From: Confluentibacter citreus
Lineage (GTDB): Bacteria; Bacteroidota; Bacteroidia; Flavobacteriales; Flavobacteriaceae
Direction: 5' to 3'
Assembly (NCBI RefSeq): GCF_002807055.1
Contig: NZ_NIXN01000001.1
Span: 806,001-870,000, forward strand
Length of the DNA: 64,000 nucleotides
Shown: positions 8,714-17,722 of the stretch, one piece after another
Layout of the letters: each line of letters begins with the position of its first letter
Position numbering within the stretch: the stretch's first letter is position 1
Made by a program: the position numbers and the translations under genes
The notes under the pieces: generated by a model
Database searches by the model: none
Seen by the model: only the letters and a program-made list of their open reading frames with translations
Told to the model about the DNA's origin: nothing

Positions 8714-10483
8714 GTGCAAAATTCAATTTTAGACCATATTAATTCGCCAACCGAACTTCGTCTTTTAAACCAAAAAGACTTGCCTCAACTTGCCCAAGAA
8801 TTACGGGAGTTTATCATCAATATTGTAGCTACCAAAGAAGGGCATTTAGGCGCGAGTTTGGGTGTGATAGAACTAACCATTGCCTTGCATTATGTGTTTA
8901 ATACCCCCGACGATTTACTTATTTGGGATGTGGGCCATCAAGCATACGGTCATAAAATTTTAACAGGTAGAAAAGACAGCTTTCACACCAACAGACAGCT
9001 TGATGGTGTTAGTGGATTTCCAAAACGAAGCGAAAGTGTGTATGATGCGTTTGGTGTTGGGCATGCCTCAACCTCTATTTCGGCAGCTTTGGGCATGGCG
9101 ATTGCTTCCCAATTACATGGCGATTTAGAAAAGCAACACATCGCAGTGATTGGAGATGCTTCCATCGCTAGCGGCATGGCTTTTGAAGGCTTGAATCATG
9201 CAGGCGTTACCGATGCGAATGTGTTGGTTATTTTAAATGATAATGCCATCGGCATCGACCCAAGCGTTGGTGCTTTGAAGCAGTATTTAACCAATGTTAA
9301 GAAAGGCATTCAGAAAAAAAATAACATCATTAAAGCCTTGAATTTTGATTATTCAGGACCCATTGACGGCCATGATATTGATAAAATTATTTCAGAATTA
9401 AAGCGTTTAAAAACGATTAAAGGTCCGAAGTTTTTACACATCATTACCACTAAAGGCAAAGGTTTAAAACAAGCGGAAGAAAATCAAGTAAAATACCACG
9501 CGCCAGGAAGGTTTGATGCTGTAACGGGTGATTTAATTTCGAAATCCACTTCTGAACAACCACCTAAATATCAAGATGTGTTTGGTTATACCATCGTGGA
9601 ACTTGCAAAGGCCAACAGCAAGATTGTTGGGATTACACCTGCGATGCCAACGGGAAGTTCGTTAAAATATATGATGGATGTTTTTCCAGACCGTGCGTTT
9701 GATGTGGGCATAGCCGAACAACATGCCGTAACTTTAGCAGCGGGTATGGCGACCCAAGGATTGATACCGTTTTGTAATATCTATTCCACGTTTTTGCAGC
9801 GTGCTTACGACCAGATTATCCATGATGTGGCTTTACAACAATTGCCTGTTATTTTTTGTTTGGATCGTGCCGGATTGGTGGGTGAAGATGGCGCCACGCA
9901 TCATGGCGTTTTTGACATGTCGTATTTAAGGTGTATTCCCAATCTCATCATTTTTGCACCTAGAAATGAGGTGGAGTTACGCAACATCATGTACACCGCA
10001 CAACTTGGTTTGCAACAGCCTATTGCCATAAGATATCCCAGAGGACAAGGCATTACTTTAGATTGGAAACAACCATTTTCTAAAATAGAGATTGGTAAAG
10101 GCATTCAACTAAAAGATGGTAAAAAAATAGCGGTTTTAAGTATAGGAACAATTACTAAGAATGTCAGCGATGCTATTGAAAAAACGGAGAATCCTGATGA
10201 TATCGCACATTACGATATGCGTTTTGTAAAACCTCTGGATGAGGTATTATTGCACACTATTTTAAAAACGTTCGATACTATTTTCACTATTGAAGACAAT
10301 AGCATTAAAGGTGGTTTTGGAAGTGCTGTTTTAGAGTTTGCATCAACACATAATTATAAAAAAAATATTAAGCTTTTGGGTATTCCAGACATGTTTATTG
10401 AACATGGTACTGTTACCGAACTTCACAAAAGTATTGGGTTGGATTCAGAAAGTATAGCCAAGTTTTTAAATTCGTTTTCTTAA
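8714..10483 (+). CDS. dxs: 1-deoxy-D-xylulose-5-phosphate synthase
   Basis: Thiamine-diphosphate enzyme joining pyruvate and glyceraldehyde 3-phosphate, the first step of the MEP isoprenoid pathway. It has 589 residues, shorter than E. coli Dxs (620), as usual in Flavobacteriia. Visible are KEGHLGASLGVIELTIALH, the active-site HQAYGHKILTGR, the ThDP region GDASIASGMAFEGLN to NDN (GDA replaces the usual GDG), and the transketolase central motif DVGIAEQHAVTLAAGMA. An open frame continues upstream through tadA, but homology begins at about HINSPTELR. The GTG at 8714 is the only suitable nearby start. The gene converges with dgt and their stop codons overlap. Confidence 0.94.
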   Translation: MQNSILDHINSPTELRLLNQKDLPQLAQELREFIINIVATKEGHLGASLGVIELTIALHYVFNTPDDLLIWDVGHQAYGHKILTGRKDSFHTNRQLDGVSGFPKRSESVYDAFGVGHASTSISAALGMAIASQLHGDLEKQHIAVIGDASIASGMAFEGLNHAGVTDANVLVILNDNAIGIDPSVGALKQYLTNVKKGIQKKNNIIKALNFDYSGPIDGHDIDKIISELKRLKTIKGPKFLHIITTKGKGLKQAEENQVKYHAPGRFDAVTGDLISKSTSEQPPKYQDVFGYTIVELAKANSKIVGITPAMPTGSSLKYMMDVFPDRAFDVGIAEQHAVTLAAGMATQGLIPFCNIYSTFLQRAYDQIIHDVALQQLPVIFCLDRAGLVGEDGATHHGVFDMSYLRCIPNLIIFAPRNEVELRNIMYTAQLGLQQPIAIRYPRGQGITLDWKQPFSKIEIGKGIQLKDGKKIAVLSIGTITKNVSDAIEKTENPDDIAHYDMRFVKPLDEVLLHTILKTFDTIFTIEDNSIKGGFGSAVLEFASTHNYKKNIKLLGIPDMFIEHGTVTELHKSIGLDSESIAKFLNSFS

Positions 10484-11820
10484 AACTCAAACCCCTTTAT
10501 TTTTCTATATTCTAAAATAGCTTTACTATCTGAAAGCAAAGACACGTAAAAACACACATTAGACAAACGTTTGTACAAACTTGAATTTTCGATGTTTATG
10601 GTTTTTGGAAGACTTTTAAAGATAAGCTTGTCGTAATTGGAAGCCGTGCCATCAAACATATTATTTATGGCATTGGTATAGGTCGCTAAAAGCGTATTTA
10701 AAACGCCATAACCAGCGATTTCTTTATCAACTACCTCGGTAGATTGATAAATATTTTCAACACTGATTTTAATAATATCCTTTATCTGCGCATCATATTT
10801 GCTTTTGTCTAGCAAAGCACAATCGAAGTCCCCATTTAAAATGGCATCTTCATATTTCATAAAAATGTCCACCGCTTCATTTATTAAAGACCCAATGGCA
10901 AGTGCACGTAAATAGCCTATTCTGTCTTCTTTAGTCGAAAGGGCATAATAATTCTCTGGTTTAATATTATCTCGTATAATTTTTGATAGATATTCCAAAG
11001 CAAATTCTTCTTGAATGAGTCCTAGGTTGATACCATCTTCAAAATCGATGATGGTATAGCAAATATCATCGGCAGCTTCTACTAAAAAGGCTAACGGATG
11101 GCGCGAAAAACTCAAGTCTTCATTACTGCGTTTTACCAAACCCAATTCGGATGCGATATCTACAAAAGCCTCTTTATCGCTTTGAAAAAAACCATATTTT
11201 TTATCGGCAATATGAGTGGTTGGTTTTTTAGGAAGCGACTCTTTAGGGTATTTTGTAAAAGCGCCCAGGGTGGCATAACTTAAACGTAATCCGCCACTTC
11301 TTCCTGCTCGGCTTTCAGTTAAAATTTTAAATCCGTTAGCATTTCCCTCAAAATCACATAAATCTTGGTATTCTTTTGTGGTGAGTTGGCTTTTGTATTT
11401 ACTTCCTTCTCCAGTTTTAAAAAATTCGCCAATCGCTTTTTCACCAGAATGTCCGAATGGCGGATTTCCAATATCGTGCGCCAAAGCTGCTGCCGCTACA
11501 ATAGCACCAAAATCGTTTGCTTGATAACCATGAACGTTTTGTAAATGAGGGTGCTTTTCCAATAATTTTTTACCAACCAATCGTCCTAAAGAACGCCCTA
11601 CCACACTCACTTCCAAACTGTGCGTTAAACGGGTGTGAACAAAGTCGGTTTGTGATAAGGGAATTACCTGTGTTTTATCTTGCAAGCTTCTAAATTCTGA
11701 AGAGAAAATCACGCGATCATAATCTACTTCAAACCCCAAACGGGTTTCATCTTGTTCTTTTCTAATGCGTTTATTGGTATCGCCAAAGCGCTTTAAGGAT
11801 AATAATTGTTCCCAGTTCAT
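10480..11820 (-). CDS. dgt: Deoxyguanosinetriphosphate triphosphohydrolase
   Basis: HD-domain dNTPase that cleaves dGTP (or other dNTPs) to the nucleoside and triphosphate, controlling the nucleotide pool. The 446 residues carry the metal site in order: His of TRLTHSLEVS, the HD pair in AALAHDIGNPPFGHSGE, and a later Asp in LVEAADDICYTIIDFEDG. The N-terminal ERx(E/D) region and the GLRLSYATLGAF segment are typical of bacterial Dgt. The stop codon overlaps the dxs stop by 4 bp with no terminator between, so read-through antisense is possible. Substrate preference is inferred. Confidence 0.93.
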   Translation of the reverse strand: MNWEQLLSLKRFGDTNKRIRKEQDETRLGFEVDYDRVIFSSEFRSLQDKTQVIPLSQTDFVHTRLTHSLEVSVVGRSLGRLVGKKLLEKHPHLQNVHGYQANDFGAIVAAAALAHDIGNPPFGHSGEKAIGEFFKTGEGSKYKSQLTTKEYQDLCDFEGNANGFKILTESRAGRSGGLRLSYATLGAFTKYPKESLPKKPTTHIADKKYGFFQSDKEAFVDIASELGLVKRSNEDLSFSRHPLAFLVEAADDICYTIIDFEDGINLGLIQEEFALEYLSKIIRDNIKPENYYALSTKEDRIGYLRALAIGSLINEAVDIFMKYEDAILNGDFDCALLDKSKYDAQIKDIIKISVENIYQSTEVVDKEIAGYGVLNTLLATYTNAINNMFDGTASNYDKLIFKSLPKTINIENSSLYKRLSNVCFYVSLLSDSKAILEYRKIKGFEF

Positions 11821-11966
11821 GGTATGGATTTAAGTAAGGCAAGATAAAGAAATTCAGTTAAAATAAAACCTGACTTTCATGTGTTGATATTATTTGTTTT
11901 TTAAAGGTCTCATGCAATCGCTAAATCCACATCGGTGTTTTATGCTTCTAAATCATAGCGATTTGG

Positions 11967-12043
11967 TAACATTAAACTAACATTTTAATGACCGTTGCTT
12001 AATATTTAGGTAACATTCTCTTGGTGATAAAGCTTTTTATTTG
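11967..12043 (+). promoter_or_regulatory. Pho-box-like promoter P1
   Basis: Five 11-bp slots start at 11967, 11978, 11989, 12000 and 12011. Four read TAACATT, TAACATT, TAATATT and TAACATT; the third (TGACCGT) is degenerate. The last unit begins exactly 25 bp before the -7-like box TTTATTTG (12036-12043), which lacks the A of TAnnTTTG. It drives the gene at 12067. The phosphate function is inferred from the genes that share this motif. Confidence 0.7.
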
Positions 12044-12066
12044 CACTGTTATTATTTGTCTATTTT

Positions 12067-12456
12067 ATGAAAAGTCTTTTTTACTTATTTATGATGTTAT
12101 TTGCCACGGTTAACTATGCCCAGAATACAGGCTTAATCGTTGGTAAAGTAATGGACAATGAACTAGATAATACGCCTTTAGTATTTGCAAATGTTTCCCT
12201 TAAGGGTAATTCAACAGAAGCTCAAACAGACTTAACAGGCTTGTTCCTTATTGAAAATTTAGAAGCTGGTGATTACACCTTGGTTTTTAGTTTTCCGGGT
12301 TACGAAACCCAGGAAATTAAAGTTCATGTAGATGGTCTACAGCCAATTGAATTACAAGTGTCTTTAGCAGCAAGTACCATTTCTTTATCAGAACTAGTTT
12401 CTTTAGCTAGCACTTCAAAAAAGGAAGACACTACTTTTAAGGCTTCCAATAACTAA
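12067..12456 (+). CDS. Secreted stand-alone carboxypeptidase-like regulatory domain
   Basis: A 129-residue exported protein: signal peptide (about 1-18, ending NYAQ), then one CarboxypepD_reg-like beta-sandwich (VGKVMDNELDNTPLVFANV to LVFSFPGYETQEIKV) and a short Ser-rich tail. It closely resembles the first ~115 residues of the receptor encoded next (12712) and stops where that receptor's plug would begin. It is not a frameshifted receptor, because no plug or barrel sequence follows. It has its own Pho-box-like promoter. It may be a duplicated N-terminal domain acting in trans on the receptor or TonB; function unknown. Confidence 0.8.
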   Translation: MKSLFYLFMMLFATVNYAQNTGLIVGKVMDNELDNTPLVFANVSLKGNSTEAQTDLTGLFLIENLEAGDYTLVFSFPGYETQEIKVHVDGLQPIELQVSLAASTISLSELVSLASTSKKEDTTFKASNN

Positions 12457-12609
12457 ACTAAGTTACTTTCAAAAAGTAGGGTTAAGCAGTTTTTCATATT
12501 CTTTTTTTGTTTCAAAGTTACCATGTTTAACTATCATGTTGCATTATTTTGCAACCTGTTTTTCAATGTTAACTTAACGTTTCTTTTTTTAAAAAAACAC
12601 CCTTTTTCA

Positions 12610-12686
12610 TAACATACTAGTAACTGTTTTTTGAAGTAGGTTTAACTTTTACATAACCTCATCTTTACATAGTGGCGGTTTCTTTG
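12610..12686 (+). promoter_or_regulatory. Pho-box-like promoter P2
   Basis: Six 11-bp slots start at 12610, 12621, 12632, 12643, 12654 and 12665. They read TAACATA, TAACTGT, TGAAGTA, TAACTTT, TAACCTC and TTACATA. The unit at 12654 begins 25 bp before the -7-like box TTTCTTTG (12679-12686). This is the longest array in the window and precedes the TonB receptor at 12712. Confidence 0.72.
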
Positions 12687-12711
12687 CATCAAAATATTTA
12701 GATACCAACAC

Positions 12712-15525
12712 ATGAAAAAACTATTATTTTATTTAACCCTGTTTACAACATCCCTTATTTATTCTCAAACAGGTTCAGGTTCTATAGCTGGAAAAATTAC
12801 TGATAAAGATTATAACAATGAACCGCTTGCATTTGCAACCATCGTAATTAAAAACACATCCATAGGAGCTATTTCTGATATAGATGGAAACTACTCGGTA
12901 AAAAACCTAGATCCAGGAGTTTACACCGTAGTAGTAAGTTTCGTGGGGTATGAAACCATTGAAGTACCAAATGTTAAAGTTGAAAATAAGAAAGTAACCC
13001 AAGTTAATATACCAATCGCTGCTGGAACTGTAAGCTTAGACGACGTAGTTATTAGTGCTCCAAGACGAAGTAACACAGAAAGCGCTGTGTTAATTGAAAT
13101 GCAGCAAGCAAAACAAATTATCAATGCCATCTCATCGGAACAAATCACAAGAGGAACTGATGGAAATGCTGCTGAGGCTGTACAACGTGTTCCAGGTGTT
13201 ACCATAGTAGATGGGAAATTTGTAATGATTAGAGGATTGAATGAGCGTTATAATAATGTGCTCATTAATAATTCTATTGCGCCAAGCACGGAAGTGGATA
13301 AACGTACGTTCTCGTTTGATTTAATCCCGACAGATGCTATTGATAAAATATTAATATACAAAACTGCTTCTGCTGATAAACCTGGAGATTTTTCAGGGGG
13401 TGTTATCAGCTTGACGACTTCAGAAATCATTACAGATTTCACAAGAGTCAATATAGGCGTTGGCTACAGAAACAATAGTACTTTTGAAGATTATTTTCAA
13501 AGTAGAGGTTCTGCTACGGATGGTCTTGGATTTGACCGAAATTTTAGAGCATTGCCAAGAGGGTTTCCGAGTAAATCACAGATAAATGATTTGCCAGGAG
13601 TTAATACGGCAGCCAATCAATTGCTTCAAAATAATTTTAATCCTACAGAATCCATGGCCTGGTTAGACCATAGCCTTGGATTAAGTTTTGGAAGAGTCAA
13701 GAATTTTGAAAACGGCGTAAGGTTATCATCTATCAATAGTATAAACCATTCTAACGGGTATCAATATTTTTCAAGACAGTTTAATCGTTACACAACATTA
13801 AATCCAGGCGAAACCAGACCGCCGCAATGGTTAAATTATATTGATGACACTTATAAAAATGAAACAAAAATCACAGCATTATCAAACTGGATTTTAAGAT
13901 TGAACGAAAATAATACGCTTAAATTTAAAAATCTATTCAATCAAATAGGTGAGAATGAAACCATACTTCGTACAGGGAATAACTTTCTTCAAAGGGGGAA
14001 TGATTTATTTAAAAACTATTTGTTAGGTTATAAAGCAAGAACCATATATGTGGGTCAGTTTGAAGGAGAACACAAATTATCGCCTTCTAACAAAATTGAT
14101 TGGGTTTTGGGAGGCAATTACATTTATGAATCTGAACCAGACTTAAGGCGTTTTAGAACTATACAAGCTGCAGATACTCCAAATGCACCTTTTGAAATGA
14201 TTGACCCAGCATCCTCCAATTTATTTGATACGGGTAGATATTTTGGACAATTGGAAGAATATGCATTTAACAACGCTGCAAACTTCACGCATACATTTAA
14301 TAACATAGAAGATGAAGATGCTGGTAGCAGCGCTATATTAAAAGCAGGTTATTTGGTTGACTACAGAAAAAGAAATTTTGACGCTCGCTATTTTTCGTAC
14401 TTGTTACCGGGTTATGTTACAGACAATAGAAATGAATTAAAACAACTGCCATTAACAGATATTTTTAATGCTGTCAATGTAAATCCAAATGACGGTTGGA
14501 TACTTAGTGAAGGTACAAGACCTATCGACTCTTATGAAGCAAGTAACTTTTTAACAGCAGGTTACCTATATGCACAAGTGCCATTGAATAAGTTTGATAT
14601 TTCAGGTGGTGTGCGTGTAGAGCACAACATTCAACAGTTAAACAGTAGCACAGATACCGAACCAGTAGAGGTTGATAATCCTATTACATCTGTATTGCCA
14701 TCATTTAACGTGTCTTACAACTTAAGTGATCGTTCCATATTGAGATTGGCTTATGGCAAAACAGTTAACAGGCCTGAGTTTAGGGAAATTGCACCGTTCG
14801 TGTTTTATGATTACAAAAATGAAGCAGGGAGACGTGGTAATTCTGATCTTGAAACAGCAGAGATTGATAATATAGATTTACGATACGAGTTTTATCCTAA
14901 CATGGGAGAAACCATGAGTTTGGGATTATTCTATAAAAATTTCAAAAATCCTATTGAAAATGTTACGGAGATTACAACAGAACAGCCTCAATTCTTGTAT
15001 GATAATGCAGAAAGCGCATATAATTATGGTGTTGAAATAGAAATTCGTAAATCATTTAAAGATATTTCAGATAATCCATTTATTAGTAAATTATCTACAA
15101 ACATCAATGCATCATACATCGTATCAGAGGTTGACTTAGGGAGCAATGTAACCTCACAAGATCAAAAGAGAGCATTACAAGGACAATCACCTTACATTAT
15201 AAATGCGGCATTAGGATATGAGGATGAAAATGGATTTTCGGCCAATTTAATTTATAACCGTTTTGGTGATCGAATCTTCTCTGTTGGAGATAATAACTTC
15301 CCAACAATATATGAGCTTTCAAGAGATAATATCGATTTCACTATTTCTAAAAAATTCAAAAATGTCACCTATAAATTAGGTATTCAAGATTTATTGAATG
15401 CTAAATATCAATTCTTTGAAGATTCAAACAGAGATGAACAAATCAGAAAGAATATTGATAACGCTACTTCTGTTTTCAAAAGAGGAACGCTGTTCACATT
15501 TAATGTTACTTATAATCTTAATTAA
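12712..15525 (+). CDS. TonB-dependent outer membrane receptor (phosphate locus 1)
   Basis: A 937-residue outer-membrane importer powered by TonB. It has a signal peptide (1-18), a CarboxypepD_reg-like domain (about 23-110) and a plug (about 130-230: AAEAVQRVPGVTI, IRGLNERYNN). The plug ends at FSGGVISLTTSE and a 22-strand-type barrel follows with typical LRLAYGKTVNRPEFREIAP. It belongs to the receptors paired with a lipoprotein other than SusD. The next gene (15567) is 41 bp away with no terminator, so they form an operon. The Pho-type promoter and neighbouring porin and PiT genes suggest that it imports a phosphorus compound, perhaps an organic or complexed phosphate; this is inference. Confidence 0.9.
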   Translation: MKKLLFYLTLFTTSLIYSQTGSGSIAGKITDKDYNNEPLAFATIVIKNTSIGAISDIDGNYSVKNLDPGVYTVVVSFVGYETIEVPNVKVENKKVTQVNIPIAAGTVSLDDVVISAPRRSNTESAVLIEMQQAKQIINAISSEQITRGTDGNAAEAVQRVPGVTIVDGKFVMIRGLNERYNNVLINNSIAPSTEVDKRTFSFDLIPTDAIDKILIYKTASADKPGDFSGGVISLTTSEIITDFTRVNIGVGYRNNSTFEDYFQSRGSATDGLGFDRNFRALPRGFPSKSQINDLPGVNTAANQLLQNNFNPTESMAWLDHSLGLSFGRVKNFENGVRLSSINSINHSNGYQYFSRQFNRYTTLNPGETRPPQWLNYIDDTYKNETKITALSNWILRLNENNTLKFKNLFNQIGENETILRTGNNFLQRGNDLFKNYLLGYKARTIYVGQFEGEHKLSPSNKIDWVLGGNYIYESEPDLRRFRTIQAADTPNAPFEMIDPASSNLFDTGRYFGQLEEYAFNNAANFTHTFNNIEDEDAGSSAILKAGYLVDYRKRNFDARYFSYLLPGYVTDNRNELKQLPLTDIFNAVNVNPNDGWILSEGTRPIDSYEASNFLTAGYLYAQVPLNKFDISGGVRVEHNIQQLNSSTDTEPVEVDNPITSVLPSFNVSYNLSDRSILRLAYGKTVNRPEFREIAPFVFYDYKNEAGRRGNSDLETAEIDNIDLRYEFYPNMGETMSLGLFYKNFKNPIENVTEITTEQPQFLYDNAESAYNYGVEIEIRKSFKDISDNPFISKLSTNINASYIVSEVDLGSNVTSQDQKRALQGQSPYIINAALGYEDENGFSANLIYNRFGDRIFSVGDNNFPTIYELSRDNIDFTISKKFKNVTYKLGIQDLLNAKYQFFEDSNRDEQIRKNIDNATSVFKRGTLFTFNVTYNLN

Positions 15526-15566
15526 AAAAACAAATACTAATACACAATTAATTTAAACTGATAATC

Positions 15567-16979
15567 ATGAAAAAAAATCTAATTTACTTTGCTAGCATCC
15601 TTTTTTCAATGCTCGCTATAATGTCTTGTAGTGTTAATGATACCCCACCTATTACTATTATTGTTGAAAATCCTGGTGGTGGTGGAGTTCCAGAAGAAGA
15701 ATATGTTGAGTTACAAGGAAACCTAGAAACACAAACACTTACAAATGACAACAAATACTTACTTATTGGTCAGGTATTTGTTAGAGAAAATCAAATATTA
15801 ACGATTGAGCCAGGAACTGTTATTTTTGGTGATAAAGGTTCAAAAGGAACCTTAATAATTGATAGAGGTGGTATGATAATGGCTGAAGGAACTGCTAATG
15901 AGCCTATTGTATTTACATCAGCTTTAGCTCCGGGTTCAAGAGACAGAGGCGATTGGGGTGGAATTGTTATATTAGGTTATGCACCTAACAATCAAGCAAA
16001 TCCTGTTATTGAAGGTATTACGCCATCTGTTAATTTTGGTGGTACTGATGACGCTGATAACTCTGGTATTTTAAAATATGTACGTGTAGAATTTGCTGGT
16101 ATTGAATTAACACCAAATAATGAAACCAACTCGATTACTTTAGGTAGTGTTGGTAGTGGCACGCAAATGGATTATTGCCAAGTTTCTTGGGGTGGTGATG
16201 ATGGTTTTGAATGGTTTGGAGGTTCTGTAAATTCAAAACACCTTATTGCTTTTGGAATGTGGGATGATTGTTTTGACGTAGATTTTGGGTTTACTGGTAA
16301 AGTACAGTTTGGTTTATCTGTGAGATATGGTAGTTATGCAGATCAATCTGGTTCTAATATTTTTGAAACTGATAATGGTCCAAACGACAACTTAACTACT
16401 TTATTAACAACAGGTGTGTTTTCTAACGTTACTGGTATTGGTCCAAGATTAACAAATAGCCAATCAATCAATGGTAATTACCAACACGCTTTAGACTTAA
16501 GAAGGAGAACAGCACTTACTATTGCTAACTCAGTATTTGTTGGTATGCCAAGAGGTATCCGTATGAACCAACAATCGGTTTACGATAATTATAACACTAA
16601 TACTGGTGCATTGTTGAACAATATTATGGTTGCCCCTGCAACTACTTATTCTGTTGGTTCTGGTATGACTGCTACAGCTGCAAATGTGCAAACCTTATGG
16701 GAAGCAACGAACACTATGATTACAGATACAGACTTTAATGCTGTTTATGCTGCTTTAGGTTTAAACCAAAATATTTTCTTTGGAGCTAATACAAGTACTG
16801 GTTATTCAAATAGCGCGACATTTACTGTAACTTCAGGAACATTAGCTACTGGTGCTGATTTTACTAACGCAAAATTAACAGATGCATTCTTTACGCCTAC
16901 AACTTACAGAGGTGCTTTTGGTGCAACTGATTGGACTGATGGTTGGGCTGAGTTTAACCCTATCCAAAAAGCTTACTAA
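15567..16979 (+). CDS. Surface lipoprotein, predicted right-handed beta-helix
   Basis: A 470-residue lipoprotein (lipobox LAIMSC, Cys about residue 21) with a Gly-rich linker containing negative residues (VPEEEY), a hint of surface export in Bacteroidota. The body is rich in Gly, Asn and Asp with parallel-beta-helix character: QILTIEPGTVIFGDKGSKG, IVFTSALAPGSRDRGDWGG, SWGGDDGFEWFGG. Acidic DD/DN clusters may bind cations. I know similar proteins as partners of TonB receptors in flavobacteria, but no established biochemical function. It may be a substrate-capture lid playing the role SusD plays elsewhere. A terminator follows 21 bp after the stop. Confidence 0.75.
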   Translation: MKKNLIYFASILFSMLAIMSCSVNDTPPITIIVENPGGGGVPEEEYVELQGNLETQTLTNDNKYLLIGQVFVRENQILTIEPGTVIFGDKGSKGTLIIDRGGMIMAEGTANEPIVFTSALAPGSRDRGDWGGIVILGYAPNNQANPVIEGITPSVNFGGTDDADNSGILKYVRVEFAGIELTPNNETNSITLGSVGSGTQMDYCQVSWGGDDGFEWFGGSVNSKHLIAFGMWDDCFDVDFGFTGKVQFGLSVRYGSYADQSGSNIFETDNGPNDNLTTLLTTGVFSNVTGIGPRLTNSQSINGNYQHALDLRRRTALTIANSVFVGMPRGIRMNQQSVYDNYNTNTGALLNNIMVAPATTYSVGSGMTATAANVQTLWEATNTMITDTDFNAVYAALGLNQNIFFGANTSTGYSNSATFTVTSGTLATGADFTNAKLTDAFFTPTTYRGAFGATDWTDGWAEFNPIQKAY

Positions 16980-17000
16980 AAATTAATTTTTTTATATTTG

Positions 17001-17036
17001 AAAGAGCTTAATCTATCGGGTTAAGCTCTTTTTTAT
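17001..17036 (+). terminator. Intrinsic terminator after the receptor-lipoprotein operon
   Basis: An 11-bp stem (AAAGAGCTTAA/TTAAGCTCTTT), a 9-base loop and a T run. It separates the beta-helix lipoprotein from the small lipoprotein at 17047, which begins only 11 bp later and may depend on read-through. Confidence 0.88.
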
Positions 17037-17046
17037 AATATCACTT

Positions 17047-17640
17047 ATGAAATATCTTGTTTTAATATTACTTTTTATTCCCTTGGTATCCTGTCAAAAT
17101 AAAGAATTTGACATAAATCCGAAAATATATCTTACCGCAGATGAAGAAGAAGCGTTCAAATATGCCATTATTAGGTATGTGGATAGACTAGCGCCAAAAG
17201 CATCACATGAAACCAAGTTTGATAAGCAATTTGATTCTAATTATCAATCACAGGCTAAGCAAGTAGATCTATTGTTTTATTATGAAGATAAAGGGGATAT
17301 TTACTTCGCCATTACTAAGATTGCACCAAGTTTAAAATTGAAAAAAGTGGCAACAGTTGGAAAGTTAACAATGGATAAGGATAAAATTATCACTCATTAT
17401 GAAGAAATTTTCCGAACCTATAAAATGGAAGAAGAGCCATTAAAACAAAAAACGGCGTTGATGTTTAAGGATGTTATCCAGAAAAATGATATTCAGAAAT
17501 ATGAATTTAAAAACTCTAAACCGGAGGAATATATTGAATTTCCTGATGCCAATACGTATTACGATACTGAACAACGCCAGTGGATTTCAACATTAGAAAA
17601 TCCTTACGAGTCTTTAAAGAAAGCATCTCAAAATCAATAG
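17047..17640 (+). CDS. Conserved lipoprotein of unknown function
   Basis: A 197-residue lipoprotein (signal MKYLVLILLFIPLVSC, Cys16). The mature part is Lys- and Glu-rich with mixed helix and strand and no motif I recognise; FYYEDKGDIYFAITKIAPS looks like a short beta segment. It lies between a terminator and a bidirectional terminator. No separate promoter with TAnnTTTG is visible, so it is probably expressed by read-through from the phosphate operon. A periplasmic or surface accessory role is a guess from position. Confidence 0.7.
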   Translation: MKYLVLILLFIPLVSCQNKEFDINPKIYLTADEEEAFKYAIIRYVDRLAPKASHETKFDKQFDSNYQSQAKQVDLLFYYEDKGDIYFAITKIAPSLKLKKVATVGKLTMDKDKIITHYEEIFRTYKMEEEPLKQKTALMFKDVIQKNDIQKYEFKNSKPEEYIEFPDANTYYDTEQRQWISTLENPYESLKKASQNQ

Positions 17641-17668
17641 TGACCTTATATGTAATAACAAAGCACAA

Positions 17669-17699
17669 AAAAGGGTTTCAATCTAATTGAAACCCTTTT
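17669..17699. terminator. Bidirectional terminator between convergent genes
   Basis: A 14-bp perfect stem (AAAAGGGTTTCAAT/ATTGAAACCCTTTT) with a 3-base loop, flanked by A and T runs. It serves both the 17047 and 17723 genes. Confidence 0.92.
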
Positions 17700-17722
17700 C
17701 TAATTGCCTTGGTTAATAAAAT

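Noticed and set aside
11967-12021. Fur box or other metal-regulator site for the TAACATT repeats
   Set aside because: The repeats are direct with an 11-bp period, not inverted like Fur, and the genes served are phosphate genes.
12067-15525. A split receptor gene caused by a frameshift
   Set aside because: The downstream receptor has its own complete signal peptide and N-terminal domain, and each gene has its own promoter, so the small gene is a separate copy.
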